A stretch of 64,000 nucleotides of DNA, taken from contig CM065879.1 in the NCBI GenBank assembly GCA_033439255.1, forward strand, positions 166,501 to 230,500. Direction: 5' to 3'. Made by a program: the position numbers and the translations under genes. Below are positions 1-11,496 of this stretch, in pieces (the first letter of the stretch is position 1; each line of letters opens with the position of its first letter). Origin of the DNA: Hericium rajendrae. Taxonomy: Eukaryota; Basidiomycota; Agaricomycetes; Russulales; Hericiaceae. The notes under the pieces are model-generated. The model searched no databases. It was not told where the DNA came from and saw only the letters and a program-made list of their open reading frames with translations.

Positions 1-109
1 GCCTATCCCAGTTTATGTAAAAGCGACCATTTGACCATCGCATGTATCATATACAACTGCATACCCCGCAATAGATCCAACATACCAGATTGGTACATGC
101 AGCATTCAT

Positions 110-312
110 CCGTGTATCCCGCGGCATTTCCCCATGTATCCCGCGGCATGTACGCATGTATGCCGCTGCATATCAGGGTATACCCGCTGAGGTCACAACT
201 TATATACGGCATGATAACCGCTATATGTTGCCACATATCGCCGGGTATTCTGCTATATTCAATTGCTATCATCGCGAACGGATAGAACGGGGATTTAATA
301 TGCCGCGGCATA
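110..312. repeat. cluster of CCGCGGC palindromes upstream of the first gene
   Basis: Two near-identical pieces reading TATCCCGCGGCAT sit about 20 bases apart, followed by TATGCCGCTGCAT and a perfect TATGCCGCGGCATA at 299-312. They are members of the TGCCGCGGCA family described for the whole left region. No gene is visible in 1-340. Confidence 0.6.
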
Positions 313-340
313 CTAATAAGGGAACCACTCGGGGGTACTG

Positions 341-348
341 TCACGTGA
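341..348. promoter_or_regulatory. TCACGTGA palindrome upstream of the 413 gene
   Basis: An 8-bp palindrome with an E-box core (CACGTG) lies about 65 bases before the ATG at 413. The same core sits in the divergent promoter at 14704-14715, so the two cargo promoters may share a bHLH-type regulator. That link is inference. Confidence 0.4.
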
Positions 349-412
349 CATTGGGCGCTGCAGGCGCAAGGGTCTTTACAACTGCAATAACACATTCTCC
401 CCACCCACCATC

Positions 413-1014
413 ATGTCTCAATCACCAAATGCGAATACATGGGCTTGCCATACCCCTGACATCCACGCCATCCATACACGCGTGATATCATTGCTCTCCG
501 AAATAGCGTCCTCATCTGATAAACAGATGACAGGAGCACAATGGGTATATCAATATGTGCTCGATACCCACAATGCTAACTATTCATAAGGTTCAGTTAT
601 CCCGTGATATCGGCTTATTGAAACTTTACAACGTCGGAGGACCACTGGACTCTCGCATCCCCGCAATATTCCGCCAGTCGGTGCAGGATTATGCCGGGGT
701 GACAGCAGGGATCTTTGGAAATGTCCCTGCCCTTCTTACACAGGTATGCTATATTACCAGTCCTGTTCGGCATATGTAAAGACTAATTCAACAATGTTCA
801 GAGCGGAATTTATGCCAAAGGACCACCCACACCACCAGCTGATATCCTTGCTGCCCGGGAGGAGATCCTCAGCAACTTTGATAATGCAGAATCCAAGCTC
901 CAATCACTTGCCACAGCAGTAAAGGAGTTATTGGAGGAATGGTGCATTAAGCGTGGCATTGTCAAGCGTAGAATGGAGGAGGTCACTGCTCTGAAGCAGG
1001 AGAATGAATATTAG
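413..1014 (+). CDS. cargo gene A, small coiled-coil-like protein of unknown function
   Basis: I do not recognise this gene. Three exons give about 170 residues. The first ends before a GTGCTC donor near 565 and rejoins at GTTCAGTTATCC after an AAG acceptor near 590. The second ends at LLTQ before GTATGC near 751. The last begins SGIYAKGPP near 802 and ends KQENEY. The product starts MSQSPNANTW. Its C-terminal half is charged and helical-looking (EEILSNFDNAES, KELLEEW, RRMEEV), which suggests a coiled coil. No membrane segment or signal peptide is seen. It points the same way as the next gene, 208 bases downstream, and has a TCACGTGA site upstream. The start was chosen because it gives one open product once the two introns are removed. 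Confidence 0.55.
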
Positions 1015-1222
1015 ACAGGCAATATTGTGTATACTGCTATCAGTTTTGATATTATTCCACTCTGAACATCAACCGCAGCGTCAATCTGCCCCGCCAGAGG
1101 TAACGTGACTCATTCCGTGGAATACACGTGTTTTCAATGCGGCATGGGCGTCAATAGATACCAATCATCCCCCAATCTCCTTTACATCGCCTCTACACAT
1201 TTCAAGTCACTGAATCTCTGAA

Positions 1223-2131
1223 ATGAACACCCAGCATGCTGCTCCAGGCAATGATTCTATGCCGCCCACTGGCTCACTCGCACAGGCCATTGTGAACGAA
1301 GTTACATGGCGTATTCACGATGCACTGAAGACCATTTCAAAGCCGCCGGGAACCTACGAGTACTGGTATGCATTCACCGCCATCCAGAAGGAACTGGTAT
1401 GTTGTGGAGAATACATATGTTTATTACATTAACATGGGTACATAGGATGTTGCTGCGATAATGCTTGGTTTTGCGGAGTTAGCCAAGACGCCGCCGTTGG
1501 TCATTCCGACGTTCCTACGAAATGCCAATGCCATGCTGGCCTCCATCGGTGATGCCATAGCTGCGCACCGGAAACCAGACCCGCTAGAACGCATAACATT
1601 CCCGCGGGATGCCACGATGATGCACTACATGCCTCGATGGTGGCTACCTCACATGCAGTGGTGGCCGAAACCCATCCGGGACACGCTGCGCTCAATTTCA
1701 TCCGGGGCTGTAGGTCATGCAGATGGATCTGCCAAGGATCGAAGGTACCGCAGTCCATATATCATTAATTACCCAGAGCTGAAAATGTTCAGAGGTAATG
1801 CCGATGTGCGGTCCACTGCCGCGACACGTACGCCACATCCGCCAGACATCGTGGGATGTCTAGCCCTTTCCCTCAGTGCCCACGTGGACAAGGTACACAG
1901 TTATGGTCTCTTCGGTTCCAACAATTACTCATGCCGCAGTAGATCCAGCGAATGGACAAGGTGTACAGTGCACTAAACGATGCTGTGGCCAGGTCTGAGA
2001 ACATGACCAACTACCTGCAGGAATTCTGCGATGAGCGTGAGTACATACAAGGCAATTTGAGAGGGATGAAGAAGTGGATGGAGGATCCCGAGGGATGGTG
2101 GACCCTCTTCCAGGATTATCTGCGGGACTGA
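1223..2131 (+). CDS. cargo gene B, Trp-rich small protein of unknown function
   Basis: Three exons. The product starts MNTQHAAPGNDS. Exon 1 ends QKEL before GTATGTTG, exon 2 resumes DVAAIMLGF, and the last exon starts IQRMDKVY after an acceptor near 1939. The C-terminus is KKWMEDPEGWW...YLRD, a short acidic, Trp-rich tail that resembles the tail of the gene ending at 15863 (DSYKDWMERY). The central part contains MPRWWLPHMQWWPKPI, a strikingly Trp-rich patch. No known domain is recognised. The intron signals are canonical and the reading frame is open, so the gene looks intact. Its position between gene A and the transposase suggests transposon cargo. Confidence 0.55.
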
Positions 2132-2175
2132 GGTCATCTTGCATGCGTCTGAAGGGCCATTGAATACTTCTGGTA

Positions 2176-2185
2176 TGCCGCGGCA
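2176..2185. repeat. TGCCGCGGCA palindrome between gene B and the transposase
   Basis: An exact 10-bp copy lies in the 120-bp gap between two converging genes. It is one of eight exact copies read in 301-17290. Confidence 0.6.
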
Positions 2186-2251
2186 TGTCCTCTATCGTCT
2201 CCCCAGTCTTGAGTCATCCCAAGTATATATATGCCGAGGCCTACATGTACA

Positions 2252-5200
2252 TTAGTCTAACCCATATGTCGAATGTGGATCATCTCCTACAACCTCCTTG
2301 AAGCTGTGCTCGGCATGCCTAGCAAACTCCTGCCACATCGCCCTCTGTCTCGCACCATATGCTGCATGTCCCCGTAAGTTCTCCCCCTTCGCATACTCCA
2401 CCCTCATGCCCCAGTCATCAGCACGCTTTTCAAACCCGGTGACAGTCCATTCCATCTCGAATGGGAGAACCACCATCTCCTCGTGCCATCGGTGCATCCT
2501 GGCGCGTGCACGAAGCCACTGGACTCTGTGAACTGTATGGATCAAGAAGGTGTTATTCTGCCATGCATAAATCTCAATTGGCATGGACTTTATACGTACA
2601 GTCAGCAAGCCATTCACCCTGGTTGGAATCCCCATCAATGTCCATTGTCCAGAACCAGGGCAGAGTTGAATTGCGTAGACCAGCGATCGATGGATCTAAG
2701 ACTGCAGTGCGAACCTTGAGATGATCTGGCAGGAGGTGTTTGAACTTTTGGAGAACAGTGTCATCTGCGCCCAGGGCTTGCATTGCTTCACGACATTTTG
2801 AATACACACGTGCTTGGTGCTGAACAGTACTCTCGATGGATGTCACACCATCCCATGCCCGCGTCTTCTTGCGTTGACTATTTGCATGCCGCACATCATG
2901 CCTGAAGACATAGGCCTTATATCCGAGGGCAAGTCGTAAGCTTTCCAAAGCATCATTTGCCTGGCCTTGTCGCAGTTCTCGCTCGGTATCAACCAGCGTT
3001 TTCATCTGAGATAAGCGTAGAATGCCTTGCTCGAGGCGGGAAGGAATGCTGATGGCCATGCGTTCGATCGGGATGTACCCTCCAGGTCGGCGAGGTGCGT
3101 GAGCAGGGGTATCATCTTCCTCGTCTTCCTCGCCAACCCTATCAAATCTCTCACCATCGTCCGGGGCCAGAGGGACTCCGTGGCCTGTGGTATCAATGTC
3201 ATATGGCAGGTAATGTGATGCCGCACGTTCAAAGGTTGTCACCCGGGATTGCAGGTGCCGCCTCTTATCTTCAAGATCATTTCGTTGAGGTGCAGTAGGG
3301 CTGGAACCCAGCTTCCGTACAAGGGTCAATACCGACAGCCTTTGCCGCCAGATGTCAGTATGTATAATAGGATGTGCATACGGTTTCAACGTACTGAGTC
3401 TCTTGTATGCAGAGGCCCAGCGTGATCCATGCTGCGGCACCATGTCCCCTCCCATGATCAAGTTCCAGTTGATTGAGCTTCACTAGAACATCCGCTCTTG
3501 ATGGTCCTATCATATTCCATCTGGCATCAATATGGGGTTACTCTGAATATTGATTTGTCTGCCTGCCTTTCTTCACGGTAGTGTCATATATCTTGACCAT
3601 CACCATTGGATCCTTCTCTCACTTTCTTTGCGCCTTCTGCTCTTGCCGTGACCAGCAGCCTCGATTAGCGTTCGATACTGTATAATCAATACTTTCAAAT
3701 GCATCCTCAGCTGCTCCCAATTCCACCTTTCCATTCCGATAGTGACGGGACAGATAGGCCACTTTAAACTCAGTCAGCAAATTACATTCATACGAAGAGA
3801 TGTAGACGAACCCATTCCAATGAGCTTCTTCCAATTGGAATCATTCATGTGATCGTCAAGTACCTCCCTACAATGGGATGTTGACATGCCACTAGTGCTC
3901 CTGGAAATTTCGTTCAATGGAGCCCACAGTGTCTCAACTGTTTCACCATCGAACTGCCGTGCACCAATGATATAGTTCGGTGAGAATGCTGGAACACATT
4001 CATCCTTGTGGCCATGAACATGAAAGAGCCCGATTGCACTCTTCAGCTCAACCATGCTATCAGGAATCGATAGGAATTCACTGCTGGCCACCCGTTGCTC
4101 GAATAGCTTCCTCCACTGGCAGACAATATCATAAACGTTCATGAAGATTTCGATACCCTTGCTGTTGTGATTCATGGCCTGGCAAGCTGAGTAATCCATG
4201 TTCATTTGCCTGTATATGCTCGTCACCATTGCCCTAAAATCATTCCAACCCTAATCGGCGTACCGTTCTCCCTTCTGGAAGTCGACTGTAGAGTGTGGGT
4301 AAAAGCACCCATGGCAACATGCCGTCGCTCCAATTCCGGTGTGCTCAATGTGATGCCTATCCGCGTTGACACGATTGACAGCCCGGTGCTCATTACATGT
4401 TGATCTCTAAATGCCGCGGGATACGTCAACACCGCGCAGGTATGCGATCGCAAGTTGGCGTACCTCGCGTAGGTCATTCGAGGATTTCAAATGCTTCTTA
4501 TACTCATCCTGTCCTACCATGAATCCAGCACCATCACTGAGCTGCACGTCATTCGCCGGTCTCCGCATCTTTGACCCAGTGGACTCAAAATTCCCATCCA
4601 TGATGAACGTTCGCAGGAATATCCATCTGAACCACTCTCAGTCACTGCCCAAGAATTGCAGATAAAATGCTGTACGCACCGTCGAGGATCACATGTCTTC
4701 CAGTCCTCTGGTAGATTGAACTCCGGCTGTGCACATGTAGGGCAGAACATCGCGCGGCATCCCGGTGTTTCCGTCTCACTTGGATCGTGCCCCATACCAA
4801 ACCATCTATGCAGTTTCATATCCCGCCACTGCCGCTCAACGCGCAACAGTTCTCGGTATCGGTCCTATATTGCAATCAGCAGGATACTTTTCAAAATCAT
4901 GGAATAAACATACGGGTACGGTTGATGGAAATGCGCTACTCGTGAGGCGTCGCAACTTGTGATAGAAATGGTAAGCAGTTGTTTTGCATTCCAAGTTGTC
5001 CAGACAGAAGTCGTCCAAGACTCGGAATGTAAATGCAGTCTCTGGGGTATGAAACGTGGAGGGGAACATCTGCATACGGAATAATTGTAAGGCTGGGGGG
5101 TCGGCATTAGGACAGCGGCACCAGACGACCGGAATGCGGTGGACACCGGTCGCATCAACAATGCACATAATTGGGTTCCCATCAGAGTCCCCCGCCTTTT

Positions 5201-6031
5201 TGGGAAGCATGTCTGTCTGGAAGGTTAACAGGTCCTCATCCACTTCAGGCCGGCTGAATGCCTCATCCCCATCGTAGACTTCCAGATCGTCCTGTACATC
5301 CTCCTCCTGGGGATCTGGGCCAAATTGGTGGTGTTCTGAACTGGTGTGGGGACAGGGCTCTCCAGAATGGCCAGTGTGGATCTTGACACCCGCGAGGCGA
5401 AGCCATGATGGTGCAAAGAATTCACCTGTCCAGCGTTCGACACGATGAAACGGCAGGGTTGCATGACGTTTGGCTAAGCACTGAGGACACTCGAACACCC
5501 GTCCGAGACAGTCTAGACATCGCCAGCTACCTGGGGTTGCCTTGCAAGTGGCGCAGGACATGTTCTCCGGGGGGGAGTCTCCATCTAGCATTGCACGTAT
5601 GTATTCCGCGCGTTTCGGGAGCCATTCCTGCAGGTAATCGTGCTGTCCCTATGTCGCGGCATAAGCAATTTCTCCTGGGGCATGCAACGAAATGCTGGAA
5701 GTGCGCGCACCTTTCCATGAACATCTGCCAATGGGTCTCGAATGCCGTCCTCATCCATAAAGTCGTTATTCATGACTTCATAATCCTCTGCCCGTGGCCC
5801 AGGTAGAGCATTGAATATAGCTTCTCGAGATGGCCCGGATCCGTCCCTGTCTGGTGTAGACGTTTCTAGAAATGTGGTGTCGATATCCAGGTGAGATCGG
5901 CGAGACTTATTCAATGCGACTTGCTTGAATCCACGAGTTGTGTCCTGTACGATGAGGGTGACATGTGCACGGCTGCCCGTTGGTGCTGCGGAGTATCGTA
6001 TCCCATTTTTGCGTTGTTTAGTGCGTACCAT
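2252..6031 (-). CDS. KDZ (Kyakuja-Dileera-Zisupton) transposase with CxC2 cysteine cluster; one in-frame stop
   Basis: DNA transposase of roughly 1,050 residues read through about ten exons on the minus strand. The N-terminal exon starts MVRTKQRKNG. The CxC2 cluster follows an intron near 5640-5730: CATCKATPGSWRCLDC, then CPQC and HATLPFHRVE. The catalytic core shows the family motifs: ERSTCNEHRAVN, GIGATACCHGC, VDFQKGERQMNMDYS, YDIVCQW, FHVHGHKDEC and DGETVETLWAPLNEIS, which carry the likely acidic triad. The C-terminus shows FHRVQWLRARA...HRWHEEM and ends near YGLD. One in-frame TGA (minus strand, 3621-3619) falls after QEQKAQRK and before EKDPMVMVKIYD, a stretch that resembles the family's MDIYD segment. 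One intron just downstream appears to use a GC donor (KK|GPSRADV). The gene may therefore be recently inactivated. The start at 6031 was preferred over an upstream ATG at 6154, which lies only 13 bases from the preceding gene's stop. Confidence 0.88.
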
Positions 6032-6166
6032 GAAGTCAACGGTGTTTGGCTGATAGCGTAGCAACGAGACCAGATACAGGGATGACGGAATGTCTCTGTA
6101 GGAAACTTGGTCATAGAGAAGAAACTGACTAATCTGTACAGATCTATCGTACATGCAGATCTGATC

Positions 6167-7556
6167 TTATGATAGCGACAATCTGGTAAGAGCATGGAGC
6201 GATCGCTCCAGATCATCGTCGGAATGGCTATGAGCCGCACCATCATTCTCTCGGTCATACGCACGGATCCTCATCCATCCCGGAGCCTCTTGTCCAACCC
6301 GATCATGCACTACATCCCGCATGAACCATGCATAACAAACCCGTTCACCAGAGAAGTCCGAGACAGCATGCTCAAGGGCTCTGCCAGATATTGCAACCAC
6401 AGTTCGGGGTTTATAAGCAAATTCTAGTCCGGTGCCTGGCAGGCTAAATGTGGCGCCGTGATATGATCCGATAGTGCAGAGGACATCATACCATGAGGCA
6501 TGACTCTGGGAATCCCGATGGGACAGCGTTAGCCTGTTCGATATGACTGCAACACCGTTGAATACCGAGGGCCACTGTCGGAGTGCTGGCGCAAGTCGCT
6601 CTATGCCCTTCAGCTCCTTCATGATGCATGCCGCGGCAATGTATAGCTCTGGGTGAATGATGCGGAGAATTGCGCTGAACAATGCGGCAGTCTCCGCAAT
6701 GTCCGTGGCCCATTGCATGCCATCCGCGTTACCCTTTGCTGGATTGATCAATGGGGAGATGAATAAGTCATCGTCTGGACCCTATGCACAGCAATGCTTG
6801 AGAATCGCAAAACAATATGAATGTCCATCAGTGAAATGCACATTTTTAGCCTGTTGAAACCATGCAGAAGACATTGACACGGTTCCAGGTGTAAATTCTT
6901 TGCATATGTCCTCGGCATGAAAGAGAGTGGAGGATTCCCTCCAGGTTCTGCGTTTGCTGCTGCTCGACTTCTTCCGGGAAGGATTGGACTTGCGGACATA
7001 GGAATTCAGGTGCTGTGTTGCCGCCCGCATCTTGTCCTTTCATTATATAAGTATGAGGTATTGAACAGAGCACACTCGACATACCTCGCGCTCCTTTGAT
7101 ATGAGTCCTGGCAAGTACCAGATGAATATTCTCCCATGCTTGTCAACCCCAATACATGGCTTCGTATACCTGGGATGCCCACAAGCTGGCGGATAGCGCT
7201 GCCGAAATGTCGGAGAGTCCTGTTCTCTTTTACGTTCGGCATAGCGCTCCAGGTCCCAGTCAAGGGTGACTGTTCATTGTTAGGATGTTAATGAGCTAAT
7301 TAAATGGATATAAACACGTACTACGACGATTAAACGCAGTTACAAGCATATCCGCGCAGAAGTCCAGCTCGGACAGCATAGTGATAGGGATGATTGTTGC
7401 TGGACGCAGAATGTCAGGAGGAATGGTTCGCTCTGCAACAGCGCAGTGGTGCTGATCGAGCACATTGAGAAACCGGTTGTAGAGATATTCCGCCATTGCA
7501 GGGGCGTAAGGACAATGAGACTCGGGGTCATTATCGAGAGTAGGAGCTGAAGACAT
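6167..7556 (-). CDS. TET/JBP-family 2-oxoglutarate/Fe(II) dioxygenase
   Basis: Likely nuclear enzyme that oxidises 5-methylcytosine (or another modified pyrimidine) in DNA, judged from the family. Four exons give about 400 residues with no stop. The N-terminal part starts MSSAPTLDNDPESH. The second exon carries ITLDWDLERYAERKREQD and GVDKHGRIFIWYLPG, a pattern usual in fungal TET/JBP proteins. The catalytic half has VISNRLTLSHRDSQSHASWYD, where HRD is the probable iron-binding HxD. LEFAYKPRTVVAISGRALEHAV follows, with the distal iron His in LEHAV, and RVCYAWFMR supplies a plausible 2-oxoglutarate-binding Arg. Introns lie near 7265-7325, 7045-7095 and 6780-6840. The stop is 136 bases before the transposase start on the same strand. 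A TGCCGCGGCA palindrome lies inside the last exon (6629-6638). Activity is inferred. Confidence 0.85.
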
Positions 7557-7614
7557 TATGGCTATGCAAAATCAGCGTTTCTGGATGTATCGTTTTTAAA
7601 TACTAACCTAGACA

Positions 7615-10600
7615 ATGGAATGGCATTGTCCACCATCGTATTGGAGCATGCATTGTCTATCTATGGTATTGTTCTATTGTTACTCATACCTGCTCTTTTG
7701 TTCATTTCCAGTGACAATGACAAGTTGCCTTTGTATTATTGTTGCAGACGACAATGCTCATTTAGTTGAGGTGAATATGTCCGATCAGTCATGTACAAGA
7801 CATGTACGTTCCAGGTTTCGTGCCACACTATTATGCATATGCCGAGCTTGTGACGTTCCTGGCCCCGCCGCGGTATTGCTCCTTCCCGAGAGCTGGAGGG
7901 AGCCATGGGCCACCTGGCGCAGCCAGCAGATATGGCTTCCTGCTGAGGTACATACTCTTCACGGTTTAGAGGACCTTGAGGGATGGCTCGACAGCGAACC
8001 ATGGCTGTTGAGTGGCAAGGACCGGAATGCTGGGAGAATCATCTCTAGGCGTGGAATGGAAGTATTTGCTTTGGTCATGGGTAGTGCTATGCATGATATG
8101 CATGAGGGACAGTTTGCACCGGATGAGGAGGAGGAGAGTGCTGGGCCATTATACCTTGCTGGATCGCCATTCGCATTCACCTACATTGAGAGCATGATGA
8201 TTCCTGCGATTCAGGAGGCAGTCATGGCACTTGCAAATGGGGCACCAGGGTCTCAATCTGTACGTCCATCTACCCATCCTGAGTAGCAGATTTGTAATGA
8301 ACTGAACCGGTCTTACATCTGAAAAATGTGTAAGTGGTACATAGCTCTATGAAGTCTACATAGATTTCATAGTTCCATAGCACTGCCCTTTTCTCTATAG
8401 CCAGCATAGCTAAAGGGGAATGCTATATAGTGCTATGAAGCTCAAGAGTGGTGCTATGGAGTGCTATCATAGCTATGAGAGCTAACTATGCAGCTATCAT
8501 AGTATACCTATCTATCAAGACTATCAGATCTATGCTATTGACATATGCTATACTAAATAGATAGACTTGATTCATCTATACAAGATATAAAAGCTATTAA
8601 AACTATATATATTCTTAGTTGACTATAAAGTCTAATCAGCTTATGGAAGTGACTAGTCAAGATTGATTCATTTTATCACAAAATAGATGTAATTTTATTT
8701 GTTATTTGAACACATTTATATTGCATTGACCAACTAATACTACATCACAATGACTACTATATAATGATAAAAGATACAATATAATATTAACAAAGATAAT
8801 ATTAATATAAACTAGACCTTATTGGAAAAAAATCGAAATATAAACTAACAAAACAACCTTAGAAGGCTTACATTATAAAATAAGAGGCCATAACAAATAA
8901 AAAAAGCAAAAATGTAATCTATAAGATAAGAACATTAAGCATTAGTCAATAAAGACAGAAAGGAGATGACTTACCGAATGCTAGAGGACATGAAATAAAA
9001 ACGACGAGCGAGAAACAACAGACAATGAGCAAGAAACGACAGACAACGAGCAAGAAATAACTTACAATGAGCAAGACACGATAGATGATGAGCGAGAGAT
9101 GACAGACGAGAGATGATGGGGGTTGGAGAGAGAGAGAGGACGCGCGTCGTGCGAGGGTTATATAGGTGAGCGCGGGTTTGCCCGGCGGAGCCCCAAATGT
9201 GGCTGCCGGGGCCCGGCCCGGACACCACGTCAGAGGCTAAGTGCCAGATTTTTGTAAGTTTGCTTCACTGTCCAGTGGCTCGCAGTAATTTAGTTAGAGA
9301 TATATCTCATTCAATCGAGTAAGATTCGCAAACGCTATGTACTGCCGTTTTATCTGGAATTTTGCGATTTTATTTGCTCTGGTAAGTTCGAAAACATTCG
9401 AACGACGTGACTTCGGTGCGCTGAAGCACCGAAGTCGCGTCGTTCGACTTGACCACTAGATCCTTTCGCATCCTCTTCAACTTATTCCTCTCTCCCCTCG
9501 TCGCTCCTCAAGTCGAAGGTCGGAAGGGCTTGGTAGCAGCTGGAAGGGGCACAAGGTGAGTAAATAAAGTCTCCTATTCTTGGATTCGTGCTAATCTTGA
9601 GGGTACCGCTCGTTATCGAGTGGTACTCTCGTTTCTTTTCGTTGGTTCTCCATTCCCTGCGACACCCCGCCGTCTTCTACACCCCGCCACTCCCCACGTG
9701 CACGTCCGCGCCTCTCCCCATCGCACACCTCTTCGACGAACCCCGCTCTCGCCCATAGCACTCCGTCCGCCAACGCAGCGCCCGTCGCCCCGACGACCCA
9801 TCGCCTCCGGCGACCTCGCCTTCCCGTGCGCACGGCCACTATGGCTAGCTCACGTACGCACGCGCATAGCCCCGCTGATGCTCGCGCATGGCTCCATCTG
9901 CCTCCGCCTGCCCGTGAACACGGTCCGCACGACAGCGCCAGCACATGGCCGCGCACGCCTGCGCCAGCGCACGGACACCACACGCACGTTGCGCAGAGCC
10001 CCACCCCGCCCTGCATGGACCCAACGGACCACGCATGGCCGCAGCCCGCGCACGAGCCAAGCAGTCCGCGTGCGACCCGCTGCCCTCGCGCACGTCTCGC
10101 ACCCCTCGCGCACGTCTCGCCGCCCTCGTGCACGTCTCGCCGCCCTCGCACACGTCGCCGCCCTCTCGCAACACGTCGCCGCCCTCTCGCAACATGTCGC
10201 CGCCCTCTCGCAACACGTCGCCGCCCTCTCGCGAACGTCGCCGCCCTCTCGCGAACATCGCCGCCCTCTCGCGCACGTCCCGCGCACCTCGGGCATAGCC
10301 TGCACCACCTCGCACATGGCCCGCGCCGCCTCCCACATGGCCCGCGCCACCTCGCACACGGCCCGCACTTTCACGGAAGGCCTCAGCCCTCTGAGGATGC
10401 CCTCACTATGCGTTGCCCGTGGGTCGGGCGTCAAGCGCATGACCCGTGCGCATCGCGTACGACTCGCAGGCTTCGTGCCCGGTCCGCAAGCTTCGCGCAC
10501 AGCCGGAACACGTCGAGCGTGGTTCGGCTGTATCATGCACGCAATCCGTGCGCCTCGCGTGCGACCTCCGCATGAGTCCCGCACCTTGCGCGTACGGCCC

Positions 10601-11454
10601 CCGCACGTCGCCTCTGCCCGCTGCCTCGACATCCCGCGCGCCGCCTCGACAATGCACGTGCGTCCCTAGCGACGCATGCGATGCGTACGCCGGGAACTTG
10701 AATTGTGATTATGGTAGTTAGAAATGACTGTAGCTATATTAATATGATTAAATTCACCTTGAAATGTTCCGTTGTAGTGCTCTATAGTCTGCAATATATA
10801 TTTTTTTGACTTAATGCCTTTGGTATCTATTTGACTTGTCATAGAGCCCATAGCTTTCATATCATGCTTATGGAATTATGTAGCAATCATAGCTATCCTT
10901 CATGGCTACATACTGCTATATACCTTGTACCTACTGCTATGGAAACTATGACAGCTATCATAGCTCTATATAGATGAGGAGAGAACTACATAGACCATAT
11001 AGCATTGTGATAGACCACATAATATAACACTGGGCTATGTAGATTTCACATTTTTCTGATGTACAGGTGCCCAAATCCCCGCTTCATGCCGTGCTCACAT
11101 CCTCCACATCAGTTCAGTCCTCTGCGCCCACAGCGAAGGTATCAGGGAAGCGCGCGGCATCTGCAAATGGTGGTAAGGAGGCTGGGCCAAGCTTGATGAA
11201 GCTGGCGAAGACAGCTACCAAGCCGCCTCCAAAGAAGCGGAAGCCAGAAGTGCAGGACGAGAACATCGTGGAGGGTCGCAGGCAGAAGAAGCCAACATTC
11301 AAGGCTCTCGAGTATGTCAGAATGCATATCTCAGTTTGCCACCCATGCTAATGTACTGTGCAGACAGCCCCCACCATCCCGCCGTGCCAATAAGCCTTCG
11401 GAAACCGCTGCGGCATCTTCAGCGGCCAAGGGCAGATCCCGAAATACGGTGTAG
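7615..11454 (+). CDS. cargo gene C, unknown; intron holds a 2.7-kb TIR element
   Basis: I do not recognise this family. The 5' part is uncertain: an ORF opens at 7615 and a second frame opens at 7619 (MALSTIVLEHALSIYG, with a hydrophobic stretch), so an unplaced intron is likely before 7760. From 7900 the protein reads clearly: EVHTLHGLEDLEGWLD, SGKDRNAGR, FALVMGSAMHDMHEG, DEEEESAGPL. The exon ends GSQS before GTACGT near 8258. The next exon begins VPKSPLHAV at 11067 after TACAG and carries a basic tail (PPPKKRKPEV, possibly a nuclear localisation signal). A short intron (GTATGTC...TGTGCAG, 11312-11363) leads to the last exon, ending SRNTV at 11454. Without the inserted element the large intron would be about 60 bases, the normal size here. 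The gene may still be spliced or may be silenced by the insertion. Confidence 0.55.
8995..9115. repeat. degenerate ~20-bp minisatellite (GACAATGAGCAAGAAACGA type)
   Basis: Five or so imperfect units related to ACAATGAGCAAGAAACGAC follow one another inside the TIR element. No coding signal accompanies them. Confidence 0.6.
9398..9447. repeat. strong hairpin, 22-bp stem with 6-nt loop
   Basis: TCGAACGACGTGACTTCGGT... is followed after a six-base loop by its inverse, with a single mismatch. The hairpin lies between the AT-rich left arm and the GC-rich core of the TIR element and may mark the end of a nested element. No flanking duplication was found. Confidence 0.6.
9600..10690. repeat. GC-rich low-complexity core with ~21-bp minisatellite
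   Basis: The block is dominated by CGC, GCACG and CTCGC runs. At about 10145-10285 a 21-bp unit related to GTCGCCGCCCTCTCGCAACA repeats about six times. Several long open frames exist on both strands (up to 349 codons on plus, 260 on minus), but their products are Arg/Pro/His/Ala-rich repeats in every frame. They look like a side effect of few AT-rich stop codons. I do not call a gene here. Confidence 0.65.
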
Positions 11455-11496
11455 AGAGCCCCGAGCCTCCACCAGCCTGCGGCGGGATTCAACTCC

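Larger units (their letters stand above)
8316..11061. mobile_element. TIR DNA element with TA target duplication, inside an intron
   Basis: The ends read CATCTGAAAAATGTG at 8316-8330 and, in reverse complement, CATCAGAAAAATGTG at 11061-11047. That is 15 bp with one mismatch. TA dinucleotides flank both ends (8314-8315 and 11062-11063), as expected for a Tc1/mariner-like target. Subterminal parts on both sides (8330-8640 and 10850-11045) are rich in CTATGATAGC-like short inverted repeats. No transposase was recognised inside, so it looks non-autonomous. Length about 2,746 bp. Confidence 0.7.

Noticed and set aside
6031-6050. Transposase start MVRTKQRK resembling the histone H3 tail ARTKQ
   Set aside because: A five-residue likeness is easily chance and the start codon itself is not proven.
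9620-10669. 349-codon plus-strand ORF and overlapping long minus-strand ORFs
   Set aside because: Products are Arg/Pro/His/Ala repeats in all frames, and the DNA is GC-rich minisatellite inside a TIR element. No motif, and no start or splice context.
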